From an uncultured Oscillospiraceae bacterium (GTDB lineage Bacteria > Bacillota > Clostridia > Oscillospirales > Oscillospiraceae): 64,000 nucleotides of DNA. The stretch is from assembly GCA_949878425.1 (NCBI GenBank), contig CATLAL010000004.1, positions 1 to 64,000 on the forward strand, given 5' to 3'. Each line of letters begins with the position of its first letter. Position 1 is the stretch's first letter. The notes beneath the pieces are model-generated. The model was not told where the DNA came from and searched no databases. It saw nothing but the letters and a program-made list of their open reading frames with translations. Below, piece after piece: positions 42,048 through 49,873 of the stretch. Made by a program: the position numbers and the translations under genes.

Positions 42048-42076
42048 TGGACAAGCCTCCAAAATTGTGTTATACT
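42048..42076 (+). promoter_or_regulatory. Promoter of the tagA-tmk pair
   Basis: TGGACA (42048-42053), 17-bp spacer, TATACT (42071-42076), 35 bp before the ATG at 42111. Confidence 0.6.
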
Positions 42077-42110
42077 GTCCCAACGGCAATTACTGGAGAG
42101 GAGGCCGGCT

Positions 42111-42827
42111 ATGCGGATTGAGATTTTAGGCGTCGGTTTTGACAATATCACTGTGGATCAGGCGGAGGCGGAGGGCGTACGCCTGATGGACGCGCCGGGG
42201 GTCCACTATGTCGTCACCCCCAACCCGGAGATCGTGGAGGTCTGCCGGGGCGACCCGGAGGCCATGGAGGCCGTGGGGGGGGCGGACCTGGTGCTGGCCG
42301 ACGGCATCGGCATTGTCTACGGCGCGAAAATTCTGGGAACGCCCTTAAAGGGCCGGGTTCCGGGCATCGTTTTTGCCCAGCGGCTCATGGGCCGAATGGC
42401 CCAGAGCGGAAAGACGCTCTTTCTCCTGGGGGCCAAGCCAGGCGTAGCGGAGCGGGCGGCGGAGAGGCTGAAGGGGGAGTATCCCGGACTGCGGATCGCC
42501 GGAACCCACGACGGCTACTTTCAGGACGACGCGGCGGTGGTTTCCGCCATCCGCTCCAGCGGCGCGGACGTGGTGTTCGTGTGCCTGGGCGCGCCCAAGC
42601 AGGAGAAGTGGATGCGGCGCAACGGGGAGGCCTCAGGCGCCCATCTCCTGGTGGGGCTGGGCGGGTGCCTGGACGTATTCTCCGGCCAGGTGAAGCGGGC
42701 TCCGGCGGCGTTTCAGAAGCTGGGCCTGGAGTGGCTCTACCGGCTGGGGACCAATCCCAGCCGTATTGGCCGGATGATGAAGCTGCCGCTGTTTCTCGTC
42801 CACGCGGCGGGGGAGCGGCGCAAATGA
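42111..42827 (+). CDS. WecG/TagA/CpsF-family glycosyltransferase (GT26)
   Basis: 238 residues. GT26 hallmarks: TPNPEIVEVCRGDPE, the LADGIGIVYGAKILGTPLKGRVPG block and VFVCLGAPKQEKW. In wall teichoic acid synthesis TagA adds N-acetylmannosamine to the lipid-linked GlcNAc; related enzymes act in other envelope polymers, and no other such genes are near, so the polymer is unknown. GAGAGGAGG lies before the ATG at 42111. Overlaps tmk as ATGA. Confidence 0.92.
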   Translation: MRIEILGVGFDNITVDQAEAEGVRLMDAPGVHYVVTPNPEIVEVCRGDPEAMEAVGGADLVLADGIGIVYGAKILGTPLKGRVPGIVFAQRLMGRMAQSGKTLFLLGAKPGVAERAAERLKGEYPGLRIAGTHDGYFQDDAAVVSAIRSSGADVVFVCLGAPKQEKWMRRNGEASGAHLLVGLGGCLDVFSGQVKRAPAAFQKLGLEWLYRLGTNPSRIGRMMKLPLFLVHAAGERRK

Positions 42828-43495
42828 GGGGAAAGCTGATTGTAATTGAGGGCACCGACGGCAGCGGCAAGGCAACCCAGGCGGGGCTGCTGGCCGGCCG
42901 TCTGGAGCGGGAGGGGATACCCTGCCGGGAGATCGATTTCCCCCGCTACGGCAATCCCTTTGCTGAGCCGGCGCGGCTCTATCTGAGCGGGGCCCTGGGG
43001 GAGAAGCCTGGGGACGTGAACGCCTACGCCGCCTCCGCCTTTTTTGCCGTGGACCGCTGCGCCTCCTACCGGGAGGACTGGGGCGGCTTCTATGAGGCGG
43101 GGGGGCTGATTCTGGCCAACCGCTACACAACCTCCAATGCGGTCCATCAGGCCTCTAAGCTGGAGGAAGGGGAGCGGGAGGCGTTTCTTGCCTGGCTCTT
43201 TGATCTGGAGTACAGGCGGCTGGAGCTGCCGGAGCCGGACCTGGTGCTCTACCTGGACCTGCCGCCGGAGCTTTCGGAGCGGATGCTGCGGCGGCGGGAG
43301 GAGCGGACCGGCGCGGAGGCGGACATCCACGAGCGGGACGCCGGGTACCTCCGCCGCTGCCGGGAGAGCGCCAGGCAGGTCGCCCGAGGCCTGGGCTGGC
43401 GGGTGGTGGACTGCGCCCGAGAGGGGGCGGTCCGGCCGCCGGAGGAGATCCATGCGGATCTCTGGGAGCTTGTCCGCCCCCTGCTGGAGCGGTAG
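42824..43495 (+). CDS. tmk: Thymidylate kinase-family protein
   Basis: 223 residues. P-loop IEGTDGSGKATQ at about 8-19 and LANRYTTSNAVHQ in the substrate region; C-terminal LID Arg residues in MLRRREERTG. It should phosphorylate dTMP to dTDP. The length and the NPFAEPARLYLSGALGEKP insert suggest the divergent clostridial branch of tmk rather than the classic one, so another deoxynucleotide substrate cannot be ruled out. Starts inside the preceding stop (ATGA). Confidence 0.88.
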   Translation: MRGKLIVIEGTDGSGKATQAGLLAGRLEREGIPCREIDFPRYGNPFAEPARLYLSGALGEKPGDVNAYAASAFFAVDRCASYREDWGGFYEAGGLILANRYTTSNAVHQASKLEEGEREAFLAWLFDLEYRRLELPEPDLVLYLDLPPELSERMLRRREERTGAEADIHERDAGYLRRCRESARQVARGLGWRVVDCAREGAVRPPEEIHADLWELVRPLLER

Positions 43496-43545
43496 GGACA
43501 GGCATCCGGTGGGACGCCTGCCCCCGCGCCTCTGGCTATGTAGCC

Positions 43546-43749
43546 TCAGCAGCAGCAGCTGTTGCCGCAGCAGCAGTGATTGCAGCAGCAGTTGCAGCAG
43601 CCGCCGCAGTTGTTGTTGCTGCCGCAGCTGCAGCAGCAGCCGCAGTTGTTGTCGCCGCCAACGCCGCTGTTGCCGCCGCAGCAGCAGCACAGCAGGATGA
43701 TGATCAGGATGATCCACAGGCAGCCGGAGTCGTTACCGTTGTTCCACAT
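43546..43749 (-). CDS. Cysteine-rich membrane mini-protein
   Basis: 67 residues. A short polar N-terminus, one membrane helix (CLWIILIIILL, about 9-20), then a tail made only of Cys, Gly, Asn and Ser in clusters such as CGCCCSCG and CCNCCCNHCCC: about 26 Cys. I recall similar proteins in gut Clostridia being annotated as chorion-class high-cysteine proteins. It may bind metal or form cross-linked surface material. The ATG at 43749 has GAGGTG 6 bp upstream. The DNA is a CAG/GCA-rich simple repeat, so slippage may vary its length. Plus-strand poly-Ala frames here are shadows. Confidence 0.7.
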   Translation of the reverse strand: MWNNGNDSGCLWIILIIILLCCCCGGNSGVGGDNNCGCCCSCGSNNNCGGCCNCCCNHCCCGNSCCC

Positions 43750-43881
43750 GTCTTTCACCTCACTTGTCGGTACTGAGCTATCCTATGTGGCGGCGGGGCG
43801 AAAGGCAGCTTGACCGATAAAAAAATTTTTCCGCCGGACAGTTCCGGCCATTCCATAAGGCACATGAAGGAGGAACGCTCC

Positions 43882-45087
43882 ATGAGCAGCAGCAAGGACG
43901 ATCGCAACCACACCACCAGCTGGGATGCCGGCGAGGTGCGGCGGGAGGCCCATCAGGAGAGGGAAATTCGTCCCAAAACCCAAAAACGGAAAAAGAAGCG
44001 GCGGATTCATCCGCTTTTAGCGGTGGTCCTCTGGGCGGCCATTGTGGCGGCCTCCTCCATGGTCCTGGCCGGCGTGGGCTGGCTCCTGGCCAACGACTTC
44101 GCCGCCCTCAACAAGCCCATGAAGGAGGTCAACTTCCAGGTGTCGGAGGACTGGGTCAGCTCCACGGAGACCGACGAGAAGGGCAATGAGATCACCCACT
44201 ACGATATGGGGAAGGTGGCCGACGCCCTCAAGGAGGAGGGGCTGATCGAGTACCCCTGGTTTTTCCGCATCTTTTGCAGGGTCTACCATGCGGATGAGAA
44301 GATCACACAGGGGACCTTTACCCTGAATACGGACATGGACTACATGGCCCTGGTCCGAAACATGCGCTCCAGAAGCGGTTCCGCCGTGACGGTGGATGTC
44401 ACGATACCCGAGGGATACTCGGTGCAGCGGATCATTGAGCTGCTGGCGGAAAACGGCGTGGGCTCCGTGGAGGACCTGACCGAGGCCGCCGCCAGCTACC
44501 CCTTTGAGGACTACGACTTCCTCACCGGGGAGACCGGCAGCGCCAGCCGTCTGGAGGGATACCTGTTCCCGGACACCTACAACTTTTATGTGGGAAGAAA
44601 GCCGGAGCTGGCCTTCAGCGCCATGCTGACGAACTTCAAGACAAAGGTCTATGAGAACGAGGACCTCCTGGAGCTCTTTGAGGAGTCGGAGTACAGCTTC
44701 TCCGACATCATCACCATCGCCTCCCTCATCGAGCGGGAGACCGACGGCACGGACCGGGAGAAGATCGCCTCCGTCATCTACAATCGCCTGGAGAACGCCG
44801 GAGAGACCAACTTCCTGCTCCAGATCGACGCGGCCCTGGTCTATGCCGCCGGACGGGATATCACCCAGACGGACTACACCACCCTGGACAGCCCCTATAA
44901 CCTCTACCTGCACCCGGGCCTGCCCCCCACACCCATCGCCAACCCGGGCATCGCGGCCATCCGGGCGGCCCTCCAGCCGGAGGAGACCGACTACTACTTC
45001 TATGTCCTCAATCCGGAGGACAACAAGCACATCTTTAACGAGACCCTGGCGGGCCACCAGGCCACGCTGGCGCAGCTTGCCGGCTGA
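43882..45087 (+). CDS. mltG: Endolytic murein transglycosylase MltG
   Basis: 401 residues. Basic cytosolic head, one membrane helix (about 48-72), LysM-like region and the YceG/MltG catalytic domain with Glu in IASLIERET, then NLYLHPGLPPTPIANPG in parts. It cleaves nascent glycan strands at the outer face of the membrane and sets their length. AAGGAGG (43867-43873) lies 8 bp before the ATG at 43882. A U32 peptidase gene follows after 4 bp, as in the yrrL-yrrN-yrrO region of Bacillus. Confidence 0.95.
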   Translation: MSSSKDDRNHTTSWDAGEVRREAHQEREIRPKTQKRKKKRRIHPLLAVVLWAAIVAASSMVLAGVGWLLANDFAALNKPMKEVNFQVSEDWVSSTETDEKGNEITHYDMGKVADALKEEGLIEYPWFFRIFCRVYHADEKITQGTFTLNTDMDYMALVRNMRSRSGSAVTVDVTIPEGYSVQRIIELLAENGVGSVEDLTEAAASYPFEDYDFLTGETGSASRLEGYLFPDTYNFYVGRKPELAFSAMLTNFKTKVYENEDLLELFEESEYSFSDIITIASLIERETDGTDREKIASVIYNRLENAGETNFLLQIDAALVYAAGRDITQTDYTTLDSPYNLYLHPGLPPTPIANPGIAAIRAALQPEETDYYFYVLNPEDNKHIFNETLAGHQATLAQLAG

Positions 45088-45091
45088 CGAC

Positions 45092-46321
45092 ATGGGTGAG
45101 AGAAGAACGCCGGAGCTCCTGGCCCCGGCGGGGGACATGGAGCGGCTGAAAATGGCGGTGCTCTACGGGGCGGACGCGGTATATCTGGCGGGCGAGAGTT
45201 TTGGGATGCGCTCCTTTGCGGGGAATTTTTCCCCCGAGGAGCTGCCCCAGGCGGTCCGGTTCGCCCACAGCCGGGGCGTACGGGTCCACGCGGCGGTAAA
45301 CGCCATGCCCCGCAACGAGGAGGCAGAGCGGCTTCCGGCGTGGCTGGAGCGGCTGGACGACGCCGGGGTGGACGCGCTGATTGTGGCGGACCTGGGAGCC
45401 TTTACCCTGGCGGAGCGGTACGCTCCCCGGTGTGAGCGCCATATCTCAACGCAGGTGAGTGTGGCAAATTACGCCTGCGCCGCGGCCTGGTACGGTCTGG
45501 GAGCCAAGCGGGTGATCCTGGCTCGGGAGCTGAGCCTGGAGGAGATCCGGGAGATCCGGGCGCGGGTTCCCGCGGATTTGGAGCTGGAGGCCTTTGTCCA
45601 CGGGGCCATGTGCGTCAGCTACAGTGGCCGGTGCCTCCTCTCCAACTACATGACCGGCCGGGATTCCAACCGGGGCGCCTGCGCCCAGCCCTGCCGGTAC
45701 CAGTACTGCCTCGTGGAGGAGAAACGGCCCGGGGAGTACTTCCCTGTCTTTGAGGATGAACAGGGGACCTATATTATGAACTCCCGGGATATGTGTATGA
45801 TCGACCATATCCCGGACCTCATGGAGGCAGGGCTGGACAGCCTGAAGATCGAGGGCCGGGCCAAGAGCGCCTACTACGCCGCCATTGTCACCGGGGCCTA
45901 CCGCCACGCCATTGACGCCGCCCGGGAGGGCCGGCCTCTGGACCCCGTCTGGCGGGAGGAGGTGGAGCGGGTGAGCCACCGGCACTACGCCACAGGCTTC
46001 TACTTCGGCCCGCCGGGCCAGTACACCGAAAATGCCCGCTACATCCGCCGGTGGCAGGTGGTGGCCCTGGTGACGGACTGCGATGCCGGCGGCCTGGCCA
46101 CCCTCTCCATGCGCAACAAGTTCTCCGCCGGCGACACCCTGGAGCTGGTGGGGCCGGATGTGAGGCCCTTCTCCTTCCAGGCCCCCATGGTGGAAAATGA
46201 GGAGGGGGTCCTTCTGGCGGAGCCGAACCGGCCCGGGATGGCGGTCCGGATGCAGCTGCCACGGCCTGTCCCGCCCTACAGCCTCCTGCGCGTCGCCCGG
46301 GACCTGTCGGAGAAATCCTGA
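45092..46321 (+). CDS. U32-family peptidase / tRNA hydroxylation protein TrhP-like
   Basis: 409 residues. N-terminal TIM-barrel start ELLAPAGDMERLKMAVLYGA and the U32 signature EAFVHGAMCVSYSGRCLLSN followed by Cys residues (GACAQPCRYQY) that can hold an iron-sulfur cluster. Bacillus homologues beside mltG (YrrN/YrrO, TrhP) take part in 5-hydroxyuridine formation in tRNA; this role is favoured by context over a secreted collagenase role, since no signal peptide is present. Only one of the usual two paralogues is here. Confidence 0.9.
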   Translation: MGERRTPELLAPAGDMERLKMAVLYGADAVYLAGESFGMRSFAGNFSPEELPQAVRFAHSRGVRVHAAVNAMPRNEEAERLPAWLERLDDAGVDALIVADLGAFTLAERYAPRCERHISTQVSVANYACAAAWYGLGAKRVILARELSLEEIREIRARVPADLELEAFVHGAMCVSYSGRCLLSNYMTGRDSNRGACAQPCRYQYCLVEEKRPGEYFPVFEDEQGTYIMNSRDMCMIDHIPDLMEAGLDSLKIEGRAKSAYYAAIVTGAYRHAIDAAREGRPLDPVWREEVERVSHRHYATGFYFGPPGQYTENARYIRRWQVVALVTDCDAGGLATLSMRNKFSAGDTLELVGPDVRPFSFQAPMVENEEGVLLAEPNRPGMAVRMQLPRPVPPYSLLRVARDLSEKS

Positions 46322-46351
46322 GGCATAGTTTGGACATACACTGTTTTCTTT

Positions 46352-46467
46352 GGGCATACATTCTTTTCTTTTGAAAAAGAAAAGCGTCGCTTCGCGAGCC
46401 TAAGCCGCTAAAGCGGCCCACGGAATCAAAAGAAAACTTTATTTTAAAGGCTGCCGCCTTTCTCTGC
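46352..46467 (-). repeat. R1 repeat, copy G (long form)
   Basis: Minus orientation, with GGGCATAC start, stem 2 CTTTTCTTTT/AAAAAGAAAAG, extra hairpin CCGCT-AA-AGCGG and a degenerate stem 1 AAAGGCTGCCGCCTTT. Lies between the U32 gene and the EEP hydrolase gene. Confidence 0.75.
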
Positions 46468-46538
46468 TGCTGGTTAAAAAAATTGCGCGTGGCAATGCGG
46501 CTGGCCGGTTTGACAGAGATTTTATGGGGGATGAATCC

Positions 46539-47666
46539 ATGGACGATGCGGGGCGCAGGCGGACTGCGCGGAGACAAATTTTAAAAGTTTTGCTGTGCGT
46601 GCTGCTGGCGCTGGTTCTGGCGGCGCTGGCCTATGTGGCCTACGTATTCCTCTCCTGGTACCGGGTGGAGGATAACCAGCCCCTGGAGGTGGACTGGCCG
46701 GACGTGGACTGCGTCACCGCCAGCGTGGAGCGGGAGGAGGGTCTGCGCGTGGTCTCCTACAACATCGGGTTTGGGGCCTACAGCGACGACTACAGCTTCT
46801 TCATGGACGGCGGCAAAGAGAGCCGGGCCCGGTCGCCCCAGGCTGTCCAGGAGAATGTGGGCGGCGCCATGGGGGCGGCCATGGGCCTGCGTCCGGATTT
46901 CCTCCTGCTTCAGGAGGTGGATGTGGACGGCACCCGCAGCTGTCACGTGGACCAGCTGGCCCTGGTGAGAGAGGCCTGGGAGGCCGCGTCCGGCCGTCCG
47001 GCCTTCTCCACCTTTGCCCAGAACTACGACAGCCCCTATCTCCTCTGGCCTCTGCTGGAGCCCCACGGGGCCAACCGGGCGGGCCTGGCGGTGCTCTCGG
47101 CCCACTGCATCAACTCCGCCCTCCGGCGGCAGCTGCCCATTGAGGAGGGACTGATGAAGCTGGTGGATCTGGACCGGTGCTACAGCGTGCAGAGAATCCC
47201 CCTTGCCTTTGGGGAGGAGAAGGAGCTGGTGCTCTATAACCTCCATCTCTCCGCCTACACCTCTGACGGGACCATTGCGGAGGAGCAGCTGAAGATGCTC
47301 TTTGCCGATATGCTGGAGGAGTATGAAAAGGGCAACTGCGCCGTGGCCGGAGGGGACTTCAACAAGGACCTGCTGGGGAACTCCTCGGAAATTTTCGGCG
47401 TGTCCGGTCCGGCCTACACCTGGGCCCAGCCCATCCCGCCGGAGCTGATCCCGGAGGGACTGGGCATCGTGGCTCCCCTTGACGCGGAAAATCCGGTTCC
47501 CTCCTGCCGCAACGCGGACCGGCCCTACGGACCGGAGAACTATGTGGTGACGGTGGACGGCTTTATTGTCTCAGACAATGTGGAGGTGCTGGGCAGCGGC
47601 GTTTTGGATACCGGCTTTCGCTGGAGCGACCACAACCCGGTGTATCTGGACTTTCTGCTGAAGTAG
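46539..47666 (+). CDS. Membrane-anchored endonuclease/exonuclease/phosphatase-family hydrolase
   Basis: 375 residues. Short basic cytosolic part, one membrane helix (about 18-42), then an extracellular EEP domain: VVSYNIGFGAY at the start, LLLQEVDVDG (metal Glu), NLHLSAYTSDG, GGDFNKDLLG (Asp/Asn) and the terminal WSDHNPVYLDF with catalytic His. It may act on extracellular nucleic acid or a phosphodiester lipid. An ATG at 46524 is also in frame, but GGGGGA lies just upstream of 46539, so the shorter start is preferred. Confidence 0.85.
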   Translation: MDDAGRRRTARRQILKVLLCVLLALVLAALAYVAYVFLSWYRVEDNQPLEVDWPDVDCVTASVEREEGLRVVSYNIGFGAYSDDYSFFMDGGKESRARSPQAVQENVGGAMGAAMGLRPDFLLLQEVDVDGTRSCHVDQLALVREAWEAASGRPAFSTFAQNYDSPYLLWPLLEPHGANRAGLAVLSAHCINSALRRQLPIEEGLMKLVDLDRCYSVQRIPLAFGEEKELVLYNLHLSAYTSDGTIAEEQLKMLFADMLEEYEKGNCAVAGGDFNKDLLGNSSEIFGVSGPAYTWAQPIPPELIPEGLGIVAPLDAENPVPSCRNADRPYGPENYVVTVDGFIVSDNVEVLGSGVLDTGFRWSDHNPVYLDFLLK

Positions 47667-47694
47667 CGCCGGGGCCTGGACGGACTTGAAAAAC

Positions 47695-47727
47695 GGGGCG
47701 GGAGATGCCGAAGCGGCCTCCTGCCCC
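47695..47727 (+). terminator. Terminator after the EEP gene
   Basis: GGGGCGGGAG (47695-47704) pairs with CTCCTGCCCC (47718-47727), one G-U, then ATTTCG. Confidence 0.6.
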
Positions 47728-47799
47728 ATTTCGTATTCTATAGAATTTCTCAATTATTACAGTTCTTTATAGAATCAAGAAAAAAGAATGAATACCCCC

Positions 47800-47830
47800 T
47801 TGACTTCGAGCCCACTCCAGGTGGTAGGCT
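47800..47830 (+). promoter_or_regulatory. MerR-type promoter/operator of the aldo/keto reductase gene
   Basis: TTGACT (47800-47805) and TAGGCT (47825-47830) are separated by 19 bp, the over-long spacer used by MerR activators, and the spacer holds an imperfect dyad (ACTTCGAG ... CTCCAGGT). A merR gene lies directly downstream of the reductase. Confidence 0.65.
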
Positions 47831-47936
47831 TACAGACAGGGGGAAATACCGATACTATTTCTCGACAAGATTCTGTATTTTGCTATCGTGTGAAAATCTA
47901 AGAATTACAGCGGTTTGAAGAGCGAAACTAATCTTT

Positions 47937-47969
47937 TTCATACTTTTTCTTTGAAGAAAAAGTATGACA
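47937..47969 (+). repeat. R1 repeat, partial copy H
   Basis: Only stem 2 is clear: ATACTTTTTCTTT and AAGAAAAAGTAT with a 2-4-base loop, 25 bp before the reductase ATG. Confidence 0.6.
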
Positions 47970-47993
47970 TCATTCGAGGAGGAGAAAAGCGAC

Positions 47994-49139
47994 ATGCAAT
48001 ACCGTACATTGGGCCGAACCGGCCTCCAGGTAAGCGAGATCGGCATGGGCTGCGAGGGCTTTGTGGACAGAAGCGCCGCCGAGGTCCGGGAGATGGTGGA
48101 CCTTATGGAGTCTGCGGGAGTTAACTGCATTGATCTCTACACCCCCAACCCGGAGGTCCGGACCAGCCTGGGGAGGGCCCTGGAGGGCCGCCGGGAGAAA
48201 TTTGTCCTACAGGGCCACATCTGCTCCGTCTGGAGAGACGGCCAGTACAAGCGCACCCGGGACATGGCGGAGGTAAGGGAGGGCTTTGCCGAGCAATTGC
48301 GCCTGCTGGGAACGGATCATCTGGAGGTCGGCATGATCCACTATGTGGACGCCATGGACGACTGGGAGACTGTGCTGAAAACCGGCATTCTGGACTACGC
48401 CCTGGAGCTGAAGGCGGCAGGGGCCATCCGGAGTGTGGGCCTCTCCAGCCACAACCCGGAGGTATCCCTGGCAGCGGTGAACACGGGGAAGATTGACGTG
48501 CTCATGTTCTCCGTCAACCCCTGCTACGACCTCCAGCCTGCCAGCGAGGATGTGGAGGAGCTGTGGGCGGAGAAGAACTACGCCCAGCCCCTGGTGAACA
48601 TGGACCCCCAGCGCCAGGCGCTCTACGAGACCTGCCAGCGGCAGGGGGTGGGCATTACGGTGATGAAGGCCTTTGGCGGCGGCGACCTGCTCAGCGACCT
48701 GGGGCCGGCGGGGAAGGCCCTCACGGCGGTTCAGTGCCTCCACTATGCTCTCACCCGCCCGGCGGTGGCCAGCGTCATGTGCGGGGCCCGGTCTATGGAG
48801 GATCTGCGCGGCTGCATCGCCTATGAGGACGCCTCCCAGGAGGAGCGGGACTACGCCGCCGCCTTTGCCGCCATGCCTAAGATCAGCTGGAAGGGTCACT
48901 GCATGTACTGCGGACACTGCGCCCCCTGCCCCCAGGGAATCGATGTGGCCGCCGTGACGAAATTCCTGAACCTCTGCCAGGCCCAGGGGGAGATCCCCGA
49001 GACGGTGCGGGAACACTACGCCGCGCTGCCCCATAAGGCGGGAGAGTGCGTGGCCTGCGGAGCCTGCGAGAAGCGGTGCCCCTTTGCCGTGGCAGCGGTG
49101 GAGAACATGAGGCGGGCGGCGGAGCTCTTCGGCGCGTAG
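47994..49139 (+). CDS. Aldo/keto reductase fused to a 2x[4Fe-4S] ferredoxin domain
   Basis: 381 residues. AKR barrel at 1-290 (YRTLGRTGLQVSEIGMGCEG start; catalytic Asp/Tyr region IDLYTPNP, where the Tyr follows Asp closely), then a ferredoxin-like tail with two cysteine sets: CMYCGHCAPCPQGI and CVACGACEKRCPF. Such proteins occur in anaerobes and may take electrons from ferredoxin. GAGGAGGAG lies 8 bp before the ATG at 47994. The merR gene starts 15 bp after its stop. Confidence 0.9.
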   Translation: MQYRTLGRTGLQVSEIGMGCEGFVDRSAAEVREMVDLMESAGVNCIDLYTPNPEVRTSLGRALEGRREKFVLQGHICSVWRDGQYKRTRDMAEVREGFAEQLRLLGTDHLEVGMIHYVDAMDDWETVLKTGILDYALELKAAGAIRSVGLSSHNPEVSLAAVNTGKIDVLMFSVNPCYDLQPASEDVEELWAEKNYAQPLVNMDPQRQALYETCQRQGVGITVMKAFGGGDLLSDLGPAGKALTAVQCLHYALTRPAVASVMCGARSMEDLRGCIAYEDASQEERDYAAAFAAMPKISWKGHCMYCGHCAPCPQGIDVAAVTKFLNLCQAQGEIPETVREHYAALPHKAGECVACGACEKRCPFAVAAVENMRRAAELFGA

Positions 49140-49154
49140 CCGCCGGGTGACGGA

Positions 49155-49544
49155 ATGACCATTACCGAGGTGAGCAGAAAGTACGGCGTTACGCCGGATA
49201 CGCTGCGCTATTATGAGCGCATTGGCCTGATTCCGCCGGTCCCCCGGACCAAGGGTGGCGTCCGGGACTACGACGCGGAGTCCTGCGGCTGGGTGGAGCT
49301 GATGAGGTGCATGCGCTCTGCGGGGGTGCAGATTGAGGCGCTGATTAAGTATGTGGAGCTGTTCCGGCAGGGGGAGGAGACCATAGAGGCCCGCAAGGCC
49401 ATCCTGCTGGACCAGCGGGACCAGATTGTGGAGCGCATGGCGGAGATGCAGCGGTCTCTAGACCGGCTCAACGCCAAGATCGAGGGCTATGAGCAGGGGC
49501 TGCTGAAGAAGGAGCGGCAGCTGCGCAGAGAGCAGAAGCCGTAA
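49155..49544 (+). CDS. MerR-family transcription regulator
   Basis: 129 residues. N-terminal MerR helix-turn-helix (TITEVSRKYGVTPDTLRYYE, then RIGLIPP) and a long coiled helix (about 75-125). No effector cysteines, so it is of the AdhR/stress type rather than metal-sensing. It is cotranscribed with the aldo/keto reductase, whose promoter has the MerR-typical 19-bp spacer, so autoregulation is likely. Confidence 0.93.
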   Translation: MTITEVSRKYGVTPDTLRYYERIGLIPPVPRTKGGVRDYDAESCGWVELMRCMRSAGVQIEALIKYVELFRQGEETIEARKAILLDQRDQIVERMAEMQRSLDRLNAKIEGYEQGLLKKERQLRREQKP

Positions 49545-49589
49545 GAGGTGGAGGAGCCGCACTGTATCGCGCGGCTCCTCCACCTCTTA
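49542..49589 (+). terminator. Terminator hairpin after merR
   Basis: Perfect 19-bp stem, TAAGAGGTGGAGGAGCCGC (49542-49560) and complement (49571-49589). It includes the merR stop codon. No T-run. Confidence 0.75.
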
Positions 49590-49597
49590 TAGTCAGC

Positions 49598-49770
49598 GCA
49601 GCTGAAAATGAGTACATGCTGGGCTCTGCCCAAACCCGGCAGGGGCTTTGCCCCTGCACCCCACCGCCCTTGTGATTGTGCATGGCCGCATCGAGAGGCC
49701 ATGCACAATTCAATTTTGCACGGCCACTCGATGCGGCCGTTGCAAAATCATAAGGGCAGCCCGAAGCGTT
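49598..49770 (-). repeat. R2 structured repeat, copy b
   Basis: Reverse complement of the 13891-14010 copy plus an extra 50-bp hairpin (TTTTGCAACGGCCGC...GTGGCCGTGCAAAA). The middle hairpin reads GCAGGGG-CAAA-CCCCTGC, against CTGGGG/CCCCAG in copy a: a compensated change. The rest of the 329-bp gap (49771-49873) is AT-rich with no gene seen. Confidence 0.8.
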
Positions 49771-49873
49771 ACCGCTTTTGAACTGTGGATACAATATTAT
49801 ACTATTCTTCAATTAAAAGCTTACCTCCGTTACCGGGCAAAAATCTAGGAATAGCAGTGGGTTTAGGCTCGTA

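Larger units (their letters stand above)
47667..47993 (+). other. Leader region of the aldo/keto reductase gene
   Basis: 327 bp without a gene. It holds the EEP gene terminator (47695-47727), an AT-rich part with the palindrome ATTCTATAGAAT, a MerR-type promoter (47800-47830) and a partial R1 repeat (47937-47969) in the untranslated leader. Confidence 0.7.

Noticed and set aside
43576..43813. Poly-Ala and poly-Gln plus-strand frames
   Set aside because: Shadows of the simple-repeat DNA of the Cys-rich minus-strand gene, whose membrane helix and ribosome site are sensible.
47890..49865. Similarity between AAAATCTAAGAATTACAG (47890) and AAAATCTAGGAATAGCAG (49840)
   Set aside because: Short A-rich match with no structure around it; may be part of an eroded repeat but is too weak to claim.
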